Positions 50,341 through 64,000 are shown, numbered from the stretch's first letter. The stretch: 64,000 nucleotides of DNA from Epiperipatus broadwayi (GCA_028023455.1 JAQFVV010000352.1:406501-470500), one strand, 5' to 3'. Translations and numbers: made by a program. Notes: a model not told the origin generated them from the letters alone.

Positions 50341-52502
50341 TGTAATGGACCGTAAAATGTACCGGGAGTCTACAGGGTGAGATATTTAATTAATTGATGC
50401 CCCAAATGTTTAGGTTGCAAAAATATGTAACGGACCGTAAAACCCTTTTAGGATAGTACACCCAGAACCTTCTCTACTTACAGGTCCTATTACTACTCGG
50501 GGTTCTAACTCAGTGTAGACATTTGCCTTTAACTCTGCTCAAGGATGGAATTAAATAGGATGGCAATAATGTGACCTCTATATAGATCCTTAATGGCTAT
50601 TGCTAATAATAAATTAAAAATCTGTATGCATGTATAATAGCTATTCTGGTGAGTGAAGTATGAATGATGCTTGACAATCTAGAGACCAGAGAAACAAATG
50701 TTTTAACTTCAAACAACAAATATTTATTAACAGATCATGCTTAAAGTTATAATATTTATAAATCAACAGAATGTATACGTGATTATTATAAAATATTAAT
50801 TTATCTCTACAACAATAAGACTAGCTGTAATTTAAATATTAAAATATGGGTTGAAATAAGAATTATAAAATTTAGTGCATAATTTACAATAATGTATTAA
50901 TTATTTTAAATATAAAATTATATTACTAATGTACGATTATCATTTTGTTTATGTCCTTTAAATGTACCTCAAGGTTATGTCCATGAATTGCTAATTTGTG
51001 TTTTGTGTAGTTCATTCATAAACAGTTATTCATTTAAACAAGAAAATATTACATATGTTTACTTATTAATTAGTTTGATTTTAATGTATTAATTGTCTAA
51101 TAAATGTAAATATTTAAAATCTTACCTTTTGTTTCAGTCATTGTCCAGTTTAATTTAAACCTTCAATTACGATAATATTTTATTTACAAACATATATAAT
51201 ATATTGATGTATAGTTTGAGTTGTGCATCTCTCTCACCCTATAAAAATCTAAACAAATGGGGTTTTTTTTTTTTTAAAAAAATGTTTGCTACACTTGAAT
51301 AAAAGGGTGAGAAAAATTCACAACCCAACTCTCAGTATACATTTAAAAAAATATTTAAAACATAAAATATAATGAAATTTTGGAATTCCTTAAAACAATA
51401 GCAAGTTAAATTTTCAAGAGCAGCTTCTGTATTCTTAGCAGATAATGTCTTTCTTGTCATGTTGACATTCTAAGCATTAACAATCCCCATGATGATATTG
51501 AATTCCTCGGCGTTTGATTTTAAAGCCATGCATTTCCTTTCCATATCAAGATCTTTCCACGTTGATTTAAACAATATATACCAATAAATATGATCCTCCA
51601 TCACACGTCAATGACACCAAGAGGATAGAAAAATCCTCCAACACTTAATTAGCAAAAGTGCATTGTTAGATATTATTTACACAATATAAATTATTAAGTT
51701 TTCCAAGGCTTACTTTATAATATAAGGCGAACGCTATTTCTATGCAGTTTTATTTATATATGTATGAGACGCATGATAAAGATTTTACTTTAAAAATAAT
51801 GTTAATAAAGTTCTATTTCATCATTAGTTGATTTTATTTTATCTAAGAAACATTTGATAGCAATTATATTTTTTAACAATGTTAAATAACTATGATGCTC
51901 TTAGCATTTATTTGAACGAACGAAAGTTCATCAATTAAATAATGCTTTTTTTTTCCTTTTTAAAACATTTTATACTTATGAATAATAAAATTCCAAATAT
52001 TAAATAGTTTAATATTAATAAAGAAAGGAAATCATAATAACTAATATAATAATTAAAATATTCTTTACAACTTTACTTTCATGCCCTTCATTTGAACAAG
52101 AAAAAACGCCAACAACTAAAAAAAAATCTGTTGCTTAGATATTTTTCCACGCTCCCAAGATCAACAAAGGTTTACTCTTTTTTTCCTCTTTTAAACAAAA
52201 GAAATGTGGTTACTAGAATTTAATGTCAAATATTTTTTTTCTATTTTGTCACGTCATGATTTAAAATCTACATTCATATATGTATATATTTTATTTTACA
52301 TTTAATAAAAAAAAAATAAATGTGTTCATTCCTTCATGAATGTATGGTTATGTTTGTGTGTATATATATGTGTATATGTCTCCAAATATCTAAAAAAAAT
52401 TAGGTTTTAAAAGTTGGCTGCCTATTTAATCTTTATACATTTTTATCCTAAAACATCAGTTACTTATTATTATTTTTTATAAGGATTGGACATCACCTTA
52501 CA
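50341..52502. mobile_element. Element bounded by TGTAA...TTACA in (AT)n, possible solo LTR
   Basis: Starts TGTAATGGACCGTAAAA directly after an (AT)n and ends CATCACCTTACA directly before another (52503-52520). TG...CA ends with TGTAA/TTACA inversion are LTR-like. A second TGTAACGGACCGTAAAA at 50426 shows a local duplication of the 5' end. No open frame inside. 2162 bases would suit a solo LTR of the same large-LTR type as E1 and E2, though I found no sequence match to them. The words GGTTCTAACTCAGT (50501) also occur as GGTTCTAGCTCAGT near 62126. Confidence 0.55.
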
Positions 52503-54587
52503 ATATATATATATATATATAACCAGGTGGGAGATAATCAAATAATAAAGTAAATATATAGAATAATATTTTACTCTTTAATGAAAAAAAAAACAAATTT
52601 AAAACTTACTCTTTAATGAAAACAAAATTGTGAAAAGCAAAACTGTGAGACAAATTGCTGACTTCCTTTATAAACAATATGACACTATTATAAAATTATT
52701 TATTATAAATTCGATCTACTCCAGCTGAAATTTAAGAATTGCACCACACCAGTCCCCTAGGCAGAGAAGCATAATACCCAGAGGGTACCTATGACCTATC
52801 CGAAGCTATATAAGATACATAACCATAACCACATTTCCAGGCAACAGATCTTCTTGACTGCTGGGTTTAACCTCTGTCATTCAGAGCACTTTATTTGTTC
52901 GGAAGTAAACTTCAGGTGCCAACTAACTACCAAAAGTAGTTAACATGCCCAGAGTGAGAGCCAATTAATTCAGTGCCTAAGAAATCCCAACTAGCTCAAT
53001 GGGAAAAAAAATATATAATAAACTGTTTTAATTAGTGATATGAGTAAAAAAATTGACTGACAGTAATTTATAAACAAATATTTTATTTTAACTAAAATGT
53101 TTATTATACTTTGTCAACTAATTTTATAATTTTTTACTGAAATAAACAATGCTTTTATATATGATAGCTTCACAGACTCTTTCTAAAACATACAACAATA
53201 ATATAAACACTAAATAGATGGAGCACACACATACTTGGAATTACAGGTAATTATTTCATGATTTGAAGCTCTGTAAATATTTATTTGTTACATTAGGAAA
53301 TACATGAACCCACATATACTATAGTTCATTATATGCTTTCTACAGAGTTGATTTTAGTTGACTCTGGAAATACTCAAAGATTGCAATGGCTACATATAGA
53401 TTAATATAAAAAATTAGGAATGGGCATAAGCAAATATTATTACCTATAAGATTTTAAATGTTGTTGCTTCTTGCTATTTGCTGATGCATGTGTGTTTTAC
53501 CAACTAATTGGATTTTAGGTTTCTGATGTGGTCCTGGCAATTGCAGTTCTGGGATAATTCTTACTTCAGGCAGTTAGACATTCTTGGTGGCTTCAAATTA
53601 ATAGATGAGCAGATTGCTGATGTTCTTGTGGATGAAGGCTGGAGCTCATTGCATGCTCCACAAATTGCTTAGCATTGCATTGCATTCATTGAAAAATAAG
53701 ACTAATATGTGATGGAATCTAGATATATGAATGAATGAATGACAAAATTTTCACTATTTATGTGATGATCTTGTTTTCATATTTTAATTAATTTTTAAAT
53801 CCACTAGTTATTTTCATTGTTAAAAATCCATCCACTGCTTTTGTTGATTAAATTTTGGATAAGATGCATATTAATTAGTCCTGTTGTTTACGGATTTTAA
53901 TCAGTTAATTAGTAGCCATTGCTAATCCCATTCCTATGCAGCTTATCTATTAAGCAATCTTTGATATTTTAAAATGTAATTATGAGCTTTCCTTTATGTT
54001 AATATTTAACTTTCATATTTTATTTTAAACACACACATTTATATTTCTCTATGTATTTAAAATCAACATTATTTATGCACACATATATTTATTTTATTTA
54101 AATAAAGAGAGATTTTTAGTTTTTAATATATTTTTTCTTTAATAGTTTTATTTTTTTTCAGTTAAATTACTCCAGGGCTAATTGCATTTGCTTTCAATAC
54201 AACTCTTTAACTCTCCAAATACCACCTTTTTATAACTTATTCGAAAGTTTAATTTGTGTGAAATTAAATCCCTCCCCCCTCTATTTAGTTTTTAATTTGT
54301 AAAACTTTATGACTTAACTTTTAGCAAACTGTGTTTTGTTTACAGTGCACGCTTATGACATAATAATATCACAGAAGTAAGGGAATTGCTTTTATTTCAA
54401 ACTTACTATAGATAGTAAACAACTATGATACAAACATGCTCTAGACTTAACATGCACTCTGAAGCGAGTGCATGTCAATTCTAACACATACAGAAGAATA
54501 GTTTTTTTCACAATAATTCAGACATGTAGATTGCTGTATTATTAATTGTTATAAGTAATAAACTTTATAAATTATATTTTGAAATTA
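52503..54587. other. AT-rich stretch with a complex patch
   Basis: A less AT-rich block at 52730-53000 (ACCAGTCCCCTAGGCAGAGA..., GTGCCTAAGAAATCC) and another at about 53490-53680 look like old repeat pieces; neither gives a convincing exon. A ~65-base segment at 52565-52630 recurs at 59216-59280. Confidence 0.5.
52565..52630 (+). repeat. Short direct repeat, copy 1 (matches 59216-59280)
   Basis: TTACTCTTTAATGAAAA..AACAAATTTAAAACTTACTCTTTAATGAAAACAAAAT, itself containing an internal ACTCTTTAATGAAAA duplication. The second copy at 59216 also follows a short (AT) tract. Confidence 0.8.
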
Positions 54588-54600
54588 ATTCAATGTTTAT

Positions 54601-54646
<46 letters not shown>

Positions 54647-54659
54647 ATAAACATTGAAT
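54588..54659. repeat. (AT)n palindrome with 24-bp perfect arms
   Basis: ATTCAATGTTTATTTACATA at the left is mirrored exactly at the right, around about 25 bases of AT. The best example of an AT microsatellite centred in a perfect palindrome of unique sequence. Confidence 0.95.
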
Positions 54660-54671
54660 AAACATATATAT

Positions 54672-54675
<4 letters not shown>

Positions 54676-54705
<30 letters not shown>
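54676..54705. repeat. (AT)n followed by an LTR-like TGTAACCT start
   Basis: Pure AT run, preceded by ATTAC and followed immediately by TGTAACCTAGTG. The junction resembles those at 10888, 29463 and 50341. Confidence 0.8.
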
Positions 54706-54709
<4 letters not shown>

Positions 54710-57700
54710 AACCTAGTGTTATTGACACTTGGTTTATTTGGCATTGTTTCCACAGGAAAACAATGCTATCCTTTTTTAGAAAATAAAAAGATAAAATAAT
54801 AATAATATTAAGTGATTAATAAAGTATACTATTTACTCACTTTACGTGTTTTAAGCAAATAACTAATAAATTTAGTAATTTGATGTCATTTTGAAGAAGA
54901 GCATGAATAATTTAATTAAATAATTAACAATAAGAGCAATTTAATATAGTATAAAAGCACATATCATAAACAGTAATTGATTTTGGATGGGTGGAGGGGG
55001 AGAGTAGATGAGTATCTTATCATAACGCACAATAACTTCTGGTAATTTTTAAATTATTTTAGATAATAATGTATACAGAATTATACATCACTAATAAGCA
55101 TTATTAATTAAGTATATTTATTATTTTTCATTATTTGTCAAATTACTTTGTAATCTATTTAAATCATACGGAAAAATATATGACTGTAATAAGTTTTTTT
55201 TTTCCTTTCTTTTGTTTATGTATAATTAAATGATTATTTTTCTGTAAGAGGTCGCTAAAAGAAGACTGCCAAATTTTGAAGAAAGTTTAGTCTGACATTA
55301 GTTTTACAAGGAGGAAGCAGTACTGAAATTCGGTAACAAATTTTTTATTATTTTTTATTGCAGAAATAAATATAAGTCAAGTAAATTTTTAATAATATCA
55401 TGTGTGGCTAATCCTATTTGATAAGATATTCTGTTTTCTGTGGCCATCTACCTATTTAAAGCTTTTTATATGCAAAATTGTACTATCTTATGCTAAAGTT
55501 CAAAATGACCGTATTAACTACAGCAATCACGGAAAGTGTCATTATATTTAAATTAAGCAATATAAGTAATTTCCAGGAAATAAACAATTATTTGTTAACT
55601 TTACCTTATTTAATAATCTTTTCATGGTATAAAAGAAAAATTATAATTAAAAGAAATATTATAAAAGCCAAGGAAAGTTAACTAGAAAATTTCACGCTCT
55701 TTCTAAAAGAAGTTGTCTGCTTTGAAAATAATGTAAGTTCACCACGTTAAAATATGTTTTATTCACTGAAAATCATCTAAAAATAATATTAATGATCAAT
55801 GATATTTACTTATGTACCTGTATATTTTTTAAAAAGAAAATATAAATTTTCTCAAGGCAAATATCGGAAAATTTGTATGTGTGCATTTACGGAGAATTCC
55901 TTATTAAAGAAAAATTACAATTCCTAGAGTAGGAATAAAAACTACAAACATTATTGACTTAATTATAACTATAATATAATATGTTATATTATACATCAAT
56001 TAGAGTCGTTAAAACTTCATATCCATGTAAGTCAGCTGCAATCCTTATAATAATAGTATTTTGGAAAATTCGCGCATTATTTTATTCATAAGCCAGCTAG
56101 CTAAAAATGATACGTATTGCCAATAGTAAAAAGAAAAGAATTGTATATGTGATCGTCTATCGTCAAATATTCGTCATGTTAAAATATGTATTGTTTTCTT
56201 GGATCCCAAAATTATATCAGTTAAGTCAAGGAAGAGTTAACATCCAACGCTGCTATGTTTTCTTTGCCTAATTTATTAATTGCACCAGAATGAAGGCAAC
56301 TTTTATATAAATGAAATAATAAAATGTGTTTCTTATTTTAAATTTGCTTCATGAACTATGAATGGATCAAGTTCTTCATCTAGATAAATTGCCCAACGGA
56401 AAAAAAACATTTTTCTAGTGAGATAATAAGCACTTGTTAAGTAATGATTTTTTTTACTAATTTATAAAATTATGTGTATTTTTTTTTATATCAACAGGTG
56501 AAAGGCTGTATAGTCAAGTAATATTTAAATGACCTTGTAATCATAAAGGTATGTTTTCATGTAATTATTCTAGGTTAAATTTATATTTGACATAAAAAAA
56601 AATTTTTTTTTATAAAATGTGTTTACTTATGATATGCAATTATGGGTATAAATTTATATGTTAGATGCGTAAAAGTAGAAAAATTTAGATACTTAATAGG
56701 TAAAATATCTAGTTAAAATTATCAGAAGGAATTAAAGATAAGTGCTATACAGGATATTACTTATTTAAAGTTTGAAACAAATTTATACTATGTTAATTGA
56801 GGAACTTATTCCCAATTATTCTTTATTAACGCATTCACTTAATCTAGTTCAAGATACTAGACTACCAATTACTTGTTGAATGTTTCTTTGGCAAAGGTGA
56901 AAATTATTATGGTTTATTCTGTGTTATCCATTGATTTCAGACGTTGATCTAAGTATACCCCGGAACATAAATTTAGTGTAATTAGTGTATTTGCTTGTCT
57001 TGCCCCGATATAGCATTGGTATATGCTTAAGATTCGCATAAGTAATAATTGTAATGTCTTTATTTTGTGGGATGGAAAATGATCTCCCCAAAAGCTTTAT
57101 TTTCCATGAGGGGAATAGATAAATCTAGTATTCGGGTATGTTTATAACCCAAGTGATCGCTTGTCAGAGTTAGGACGATCAGTAATTTATATCGTATTTA
57201 GTGTATTTCATTCGTTAAAATCCCAGGAGAGGATTATATTTGGTGTGTGTTCCTATTATGCCCAAGTAAGAGGCAAGAACCCACCAAACTATTTTAATGT
57301 AGTAGTTAATTCTACAGACCTTCGGTGTTATTCCATATTCCTCAAGAGAAAATAGAGATAATTCCACCACGGAAGGTGTTGAATATTGTGTTTTGTTTAG
57401 AAAGTTATGGCAAGATAACAGGTATATTGGAGGTTAATTCCTTACGATCCATTTAGTATAAATAGCGTGCTAGTATATATGATCAATGTCTGGATTGTGC
57501 AGCGGAATAGTGCTGGTAATCCACACATAAGTCAATGGAGAGAGTAAGTTTAAAATTGCATGATTTAAAAATTTTATTTGCCAATGGAGGATTCAAATAC
57601 TAGGTTTAATTCGGGTTAATCATTAAGTAGCACTCACAATATAACTTATACTTAGAAAAACAGAGTGTATAACAACTTTAGTTATTATTAAGGTAAATAT

Positions 57701-59555
57701 TAAAATAATAAGTGTAACTTCTGATAAATAACCCATAAATTATAATAATTTATCTAAATAAAAACTGTCATTTAATTAAAGATATGATAATAAAAATCGT
57801 TTGTACGCATTGCCTAGAATCAGATTATTTTTATTTTAAAACAAATAGTTAGTTAATAAAGTTAAGCAGCCGTTCATATAAGATACACTAAAATGGATGA
57901 GTTGATGTATCGATAATAATATTTATTTTGTTATATTCAATTTGCATAAAGGTAAAACAAGATGAAGAAGTAGTTCGAATCCAAGTCTAAAAGTATAGAC
58001 GAATTAATGTTAGTTATATTTTGTTTTATCCATATGGGATCGAATAAATTGTATATGTTTGTTTATTATGTTAATCATAAAGGATAGTTTTGTTAAACTG
58101 TAATAATAAATTAGAATATTGTTAAAATTTAATAATAAATTATAGTCTTGTTACAAGTTGTTTTGAGTCATTTTTCTTGTGTTCTAAATAAAAATGTATT
58201 TGCATAATACTTGCAATACTTTCTTGAGTCCAAAATCATTTATGAAATCTTAAATACAATACACCAGATAGACATTTGTAAGCAGATCAGAATATTTCAG
58301 TATATTTTAATTTAATAAGAATTATTTATGGAATTGAAAACTTCAGACCAAGACATTTTTTTTATATGTGTGTAAAATCACTTTATTCCCAAACTAGTAG
58401 GTTTTGGTTGCACATTGTTTCGTACACATTTAAGTGAGGTGTCTAAGTAATAAATCTTAGTTAAATTATTGTGTTGTCATGGATAATGGAAGGACACAAA
58501 AGCACCCTTGTCTTTTCATCATTCCGACTGAGATTCTGGATTTAAAAGGGCTGTATTATTCAAAATTATGCGTTGTTATTGAATATGGTTATCATCTCGT
58601 TAAATATTATAATAGTTGATATGTGGATGAAGACACCTGGAATTTAAATAAGGTAAATGTTTCCTATAGCCGACCAGAATGTCAGTCATATGCGACAACA
58701 CAATACTGCCGAGCATTTTATTAAATATAACAGAGAACCCTGAGATTAGTGTCATTATTATAAGTGCTCTTACATTAAGAATTGATTAATTATGATCAAT
58801 ATTACAAGCGTGGCATGGCTTAAGAGACGGAAACTTCTAATTGTATAATAATAAAATATTGAGAGCATATTGGCAAATTAATAAATGCTTTATTTTAGTC
58901 AGTAATATTAACAATGACATGAAATCATCATCATTGTCGAACAGTGCAAGTACTTACAGCTCAGAGAATGTGTTTTAGATAGAGAAAGAATGTTAGTTTA
59001 TTTTTTTTTTTAAATTTATTTTATTAATGATAATTTTTTTTAATTCTATCTCTGTTTGAACTGCATATCGCTGTAGCTGAATTATTATAACTAACTAAAC
59101 GTCGAGCTATATTAGGTAATAAAGATGGGTTGTTACCCGTCCTAGACGGAAGCGTTTAGGCTTTCCGAATCTGATTTAATAGAGATGAAGAATTCGTTTA
59201 ATAGGTTAGAATATATATATTACTCTTTAATGAAAAAAAACAAATTTAAAACTTACTCTTTAATAAAAACAAAATAAATAAATAAAATAAAATGTTTGTG
59301 TTTTGATTGTTTGTAATAAAAAAGAGGATTAGGAGATAAGATAGATTTTTGGTTATGAATATATTTTTTAATTCCTAATTTAATATTTTTTATTTTTTAT
59401 TTATTTTTTTGGAATATGTGATATTTATTATTATATATATATTTTACTTTAGTGTACTTTGAAAAAGTCTATATGAAATAGTCAAAATGTTGGATTTTTT
59501 AATCATCATTATAGTCATATAAAAAGCAAGTTTTAAAAAGGAGTTTGTTTGATTT
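54706..59555. other. AT-rich stretch without recognised genes
   Basis: About 4.8 kb with only short frames (for example 55478-55681 and 57161-57355) that lack domains. It starts with the LTR-like TGTAACCTAGTG. GC-richer patches near 57120-57360 and 59090-59170 were read and gave no protein I recognise. Confidence 0.5.
59216..59280 (+). repeat. Short direct repeat, copy 2 (matches 52565-52630)
   Basis: Nearly identical to copy 1 over about 65 bases, including the internal duplication. Confidence 0.8.
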
Positions 59556-59556
59556 G

Positions 59557-59592
<36 letters not shown>
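59556..59592. repeat. (CT)n microsatellite
   Basis: CT dinucleotides with one interruption near 59568. Confidence 0.9.
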
Positions 59593-59593
<1 letters not shown>

Positions 59594-59665
59594 ATATATG
59601 ACAGCAGTTAGAGATATTGGTTGCTATATTTACTGTGAATGTTTAGGTGGTTACTGGTTGGAAAC

Positions 59666-59778
<113 letters not shown>

Positions 59779-60064
59779 ATCTAATCCTTTGATAGAGATC
59801 CATTACTTCACTTCACTTTAGTTAGTGAAACAAAAAACATAACCCCCCCAAAATACAAACTTGCTTCAGGTGTACATGGAAAATGTCCAGGTTTAAAGTA
59901 TCTTACTGTAATTTTCCTTTCTATTTTTCTTCCATTTCATTTGATATTCCAAATTACCATATTGCCTATTTATTAATTTTATCATATTTATCCAGGTTGT
60001 CTAGTTCTTGATTTTAGTTCCAATTTTGTTTGTCCTTTCCCTGATTGCAATCCTTTTATTAATA

Positions 60065-60868
60065 TTATTTTCTGGGTTTTCTAGGATCAGGAGGTATATA
60101 AGGTCTTAACTTCCTTAGATTATGTGTTTCTGGGTCTCCTGGATCATCTGCTAGATTTCCATAGTCTATTGAGGTAAGAAGGTGAGTCATCTCTTCAATT
60201 GTCATGATCTGACTCTCCACTATGATCTTCTGAATCCAGGATGGCATATTATGGCATATGATCCAGATTATGTGAGATTCCAAATATGAAAATTCTAATA
60301 GAGACCTTATTTTTGTCACATGACACAGAAAAAACTGCATATGGGTCTTCTTACAATTGTGTCAATACCTTTCATTTGTTCCCATGTGGAGTATGCCTAC
60401 CCAGTGCTTCTCATTCCAATATGTCCACATCAACACTTTCTTACACCCTTTAAACATTATAGGTGGTTGCCTTAATGATTTCCACCAATCTTTGGTAGAT
60501 ACCATTAGATTATGACTGGTGATTGCTACTTTTTTCTTTTCACTCACTTGGTGAAACTAGAATGTTTCCTGGAGACACTCTAAATGATCTAATGGATTTC
60601 CACCCAGTTCCCCTCTAAACTTTTGGATATGAATGAACAATAGCATTGGTGATGTTTCTTGGATGACAACCACAGGGATGAGTTGTTGATTCTCTTCATG
60701 GTTCCATTGCTGACCAAATACAGATTTACTGATAGTTATAGCATTTTGATAATTATTTTCTATGATTAACTGATGCTCACATCCTATCTTCACTCTTGGT
60801 TCTTCATCCTCTTCTTTGTCTTGATCTCCAATATGTTGGGTATAAGCTATCTTTTTTGTGCTGAACAT
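60065..60868 (-). pseudogene. Gag-like remnant of a third element (E3)
   Basis: Read leftward in three frames: FRGELGGNPLDHLE (60640-60575), then EKKKVAITSHNL and STKDWWKSLRQPP with YWNEKHWVG (60545-60365), then FLCHVTKIRSLL, MPSWIQKIIVE and TIEEMTHLLTSIDY (60335-60160), ending in a P/R-rich tail. The order and spacing match the E1 gag (EEEKLAIAFSHL, QAWWESL, YWSTDYQEG, FLSYVERMLIG, EQVAELLTAYD). Frameshifts and a stop near 60363 show it is dead. I could not delimit LTRs for it. Confidence 0.55.
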
Positions 60869-61740
60869 CTATTGTCTCTTCACTCCTACTGTGGTTTTCC
60901 TGTATATTCAATGTCATTTCAAACTCAATTAATCATTTCCCATTTTCAGTCATAAAGCTTTACAGCATCACCCTCATCATTTGCCTCTCCTCCTTCATCT
61001 TTTTTATAAAATTTTCCATCATGCTATTATCCTTCCAATGATCTTGATTTCTCTGTACTCTTGGGCTCCATCCTTCCTACTTGTGATATTTCTGATTCTT
61101 TTTACTGTTCATCTCCCTTCCTGTCTACTAATAACCTATGCATATTATTTTCCATTTCCATTTTATTTGACATCTTTTATTTGCTTGTTTAATATAATAT
61201 ATATAAATTGCCCAAGTCCACAATGACCCAAATCTAATCTCCATAAGCTGTATTTTCCCTGTTTTTCTCTGCTTTTTCTTCTATCCTTATGTCTAAAATC
61301 TCCACTTTCCCTGTTTGTTAAACAAAATTCTCATCGACTGTTCTCTGGTACCTGAAACAAACATAAAACATTTGCATTAGTTACATTATGTACATTTATC
61401 AAATCTCACACTAATTTCATTTATTTTTCTCATATCACTCTTAGACTTTATACAATTTGCTACCTGGGTTTGATGATATTGCTGCAGCTATCGATGAACA
61501 CTCTTGTTGACAAATTTATTTGTAAAGGCACCAGCCAACAAATTTAAATCCCATAAAGTATGAAGGATCACTCAGGTCCACACACATAGAAGAAGAAAAT
61601 TTATAACATTATTTTATCTGATCTTGATCTATTATCCATTTGAAAATTTTTACTTGTTGATTCATTTATAGATTTTATGATGGAAGTATATCCATATTTC
61701 CTTAGTTCTCAACTATTCTTTTGTTATACCTTTTTATTTT
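60869..61740. other. Pyrimidine-rich stretch upstream of the E3 gag remnant
   Basis: Rich in TTCC/TCTCC words on the plus strand. Minus-strand reading is E/K/M-rich, like the coiled-coil heads of the other gag frames, but interrupted. The plus-strand frames at 60773-61226 are shadows of this composition. Confidence 0.4.
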
Positions 61741-61749
61741 GAAATACAA

Positions 61750-62041
61750 ATATCTGATGGGTTTTGCTACGAGTGTATTTATTGTAAAATTCATTTATAA
61801 CTAAAGAAAATATATATGTTGTGAGTATATTTGTTTTAAAATACATTTATAACTAAAGAAAATATATATAATGCAAACATATTTGTTTTAAAATACATTT
61901 AGAAATCAGTAAGAGGGTCCTCACCTATCGTATCAGGTTACTAAAAAATATATGTATCATGAGTGTATTTGTTTTAAAATACAATTATCAATAAGCAAAT
62001 CAATATGCAAGAGGGTCTTCACCTATTGTATCAGGTTACTA
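61750..62041. repeat. Tandem repeat with GAGGGTC..CACCTATCGTATCAGGTTAC
   Basis: Units built from TATTTGTTTTAAAATACATTTATAACT...AAATATAT (about 61773, 61829, 61880, 61966) and AAGAGGGTCYTCACCTAT.GTATCAGGTTACTAA (61909 and 62010). The array ends in (AT)n at 62041-62055. Possibly the end of an LTR. Confidence 0.8.
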
Positions 62042-62055
62042 ATATATATATATAT

Positions 62056-64000
62056 TCTGACCTCCTCCTCCGTCCACGTCCTCCATAAAATTTATATATA
62101 GTGTTTAAAATTCCGGGTTCTAGCTCAGTTTAACAAATGAATAAATGAAATCTCCAGCATTAATTAAAAATGATTACTGGTTCTAACTTTTAAAATACAA
62201 GTACAGTTATATTTGTAAATGAATTAATAAATATTTATTATTTTCATGAGACATGGAGTGACGACACGGAGAACGAGATAGACTACATTGAGATGTTATC
62301 CACATGATACTATCTCAATGGCATAAGAACACTATTTCCCCTTTTACTATACTAAATAACTAACTTATAGTATTCTTACGACTTTCTAAGTTCTTTTCAT
62401 TACGATTAAAATAATAATCATGTCTTAATATTCTTTGTAATAATAATCTAGCTCAATTAAATAAGATTAAGTAAATAAATAGAATAAATAAAATAAAATC
62501 AAATCTCAGGTTCATAAATTGTATTCTAACTGATTTAAAATTATGGTAGTAAACTATGAAAAGGGAATTTTATGTCATAAATTCACTACGCAGTAACTAA
62601 CAATAATAAATAATAATAATAACAACAACAATAGTATAATATAATCTTATTACTTCCTAAATGAAATAAATAATTACGTACGTGGTAGTATTTTAATAAT
62701 CCGACAACAAAATACGTGTGGCAACATTAGCATATAATTTATTTTAATATTGTGGCAACCAACTTATGACCAATAAATGATATAATTATGATCTTTTAAT
62801 TTTATCATACAAATAAATTTTCAAAATTATTATCACACTTTTATGTTTACCTATTTTGTGCAAAACTATATGTCTGTTTCAATTATAAATGTGTATTGTG
62901 ATATCATGCATCCATGTGGAGAAATAATAACGAAGACACAAAGCTTTATAATAAATTTACAACAAAGTTTATTAATAACATAAACAAATAACAATTTTTA
63001 CATTATGTACACTGGATATCCTTACTCTCCTATCACAAAATTATTTTACTAGTTTATACAATAAAACCAAACTTCTACTTATTTTTCTAGTTAATTCTTA
63101 TCTTTTAAATACTTAAGAAAGTACAGTATTATTATTATTGGATTTCTTATTTTAGTTGAGCTTGTTACAAAATGTATTTATTTATAATTATCACTAATAC
63201 TTTGTATCCCTACTATCTTTTAAAATTATATTTTTATAAAATTACATTTCGTAGTAAACATTCTACAAAATCATAAAACTCTAATTTTATATTAGTTATA
63301 TGGAATCCTACAGATTCAAAAACATTCTTCTACATTTTATATTACTTTTATTGTTCACTATACAATGCTTATTAATCTAATATACTCATTCAAGCCTTGC
63401 TTCGGATGGTAATTACAATTATTAACACACCATGCACAAATATATGTCTATTACACATTATTGAATTATTTTCTTAACAAACATGCAATATTTATTTTCT
63501 AAATATTATTATAAAATATTCAAATTTTATTATCACTTAAAAAAAAAAAAAAAAAAAAAACTTTGTTTTAGATTTCTCTTTTAAAAATCTTATATTCGTT
63601 TCCAAATTGGTTTTAAACTGTATTATATGATTCTTTCTCTCTTTATGATTTTTTTTTTTTTTACCTTCACTTTTAAAATTACACAATTCTAACACATTCC
63701 AGTAAATAAACTATTCTTACCTAAACAATAACATACCCTCGATTCTATTTTATTCATTATTTCTGTAAAAAAATATCTTTCTGACGATGCAGATTCGCGA
63801 AACAAGGATAGCGAAAATAGATGCACAGGATCAAAATAACTAGAATATTATCCGTCATAAACCTTGACAATAATGGCACAGTGAATTCAAAGACACTATA
63901 GAGGAGCGACCTTTGTCTGTCTACCCACCTCTATTATAGGAGTGATGCTAAAGCTATTTCTTCAGCTTTATATAACATCAAAGAATTTAAAAGATACGTA
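62056..64000. other. AT-rich stretch, possible LTR-like repeat
   Basis: Begins after an (AT)n and includes GGTTCTAGCTCAGT as in the 50341 element. On the minus strand, TTATTAATAAACTTTGTTG (around 62960-62985) gives an AATAAA in a context similar to the dispersed repeat at 9440-9470. A ~20-base A run is at 63539-63560. No coding block. Confidence 0.4.

Noticed and set aside
53513-53700. Possible exon after an ATTTTAG acceptor
   Set aside because: The frames are interrupted by stops and none resembles the missing TM11-TM12 exon of SLC6.

Overview
This is a very AT-rich eukaryotic window, almost certainly from an invertebrate animal. It has spliced exons with GT/AG borders, very long (AT)n and (GATA)n microsatellites, a Penelope-like retroelement with a GIY-YIG endonuclease, and LTR and TIR elements. 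I cannot name the species. Nearly all open frames here are short and come from repeats; the window is mostly transposon sequence with one partial host gene.

Layout. 1-4680: AT-rich DNA with a pyrimidine-rich tract and one possible terminal exon near 2491. 4681-6944: a 2.25 kb TIR transposon with an 8-bp target duplication. 8419-10856: copies of a ~414-bp repeat, two of them as a hairpin. 10888-18382: LTR element E1, with ~2.6 kb LTRs and a broken gag between them. 19833-21447: a Penelope-like element with an inverted copy of its 3' end. 22.0-27.3 kb: old diverged repeats. 27276-29402: a large palindrome of 414-bp units. 29463-40954: LTR element E2, with ~4.3-4.5 kb LTRs and only gag-like reading frames inside. 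41428-44648: the only host-gene signal, a core promoter with a first coding exon, then two SLC6-type transporter exons. 45069-45394: a fold-back element. 46429-47538: a Tc1/mariner-type MITE. 48.1-49.9 kb: a decayed TATC satellite. 50341-52502: a TGTAA...TTACA element, perhaps a solo LTR. 60065-60868: a third broken gag, on the minus strand. 61.7-62.05 kb: a tandem repeat.

The common thread is the (AT)n microsatellite. Several retroelement ends (TG... and ...CA) sit exactly at (AT)n tracts. The 414-bp repeats abut (AT)n at a fixed point of their unit. Many (AT)n tracts are centres of perfect palindromes built from the flanking unique sequence. E1 and E2 have huge LTRs, gag-like frames but no visible pol, no obvious primer-binding site, and both start in the (AT)n next to a 414-bp palindrome. 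I regard this as the most interesting and possibly undescribed system in the window: a gag-only, large-LTR family associated with AT microsatellites.

The host gene reads left to right: TATA box, initiator, a 29-codon first exon with a GT donor, then exons of 100 and 101 bp encoding the TM9-TM11 part of a sodium-coupled neurotransmitter transporter (SLC6). The exons for TM1-TM8 and the C-terminus were not found here.
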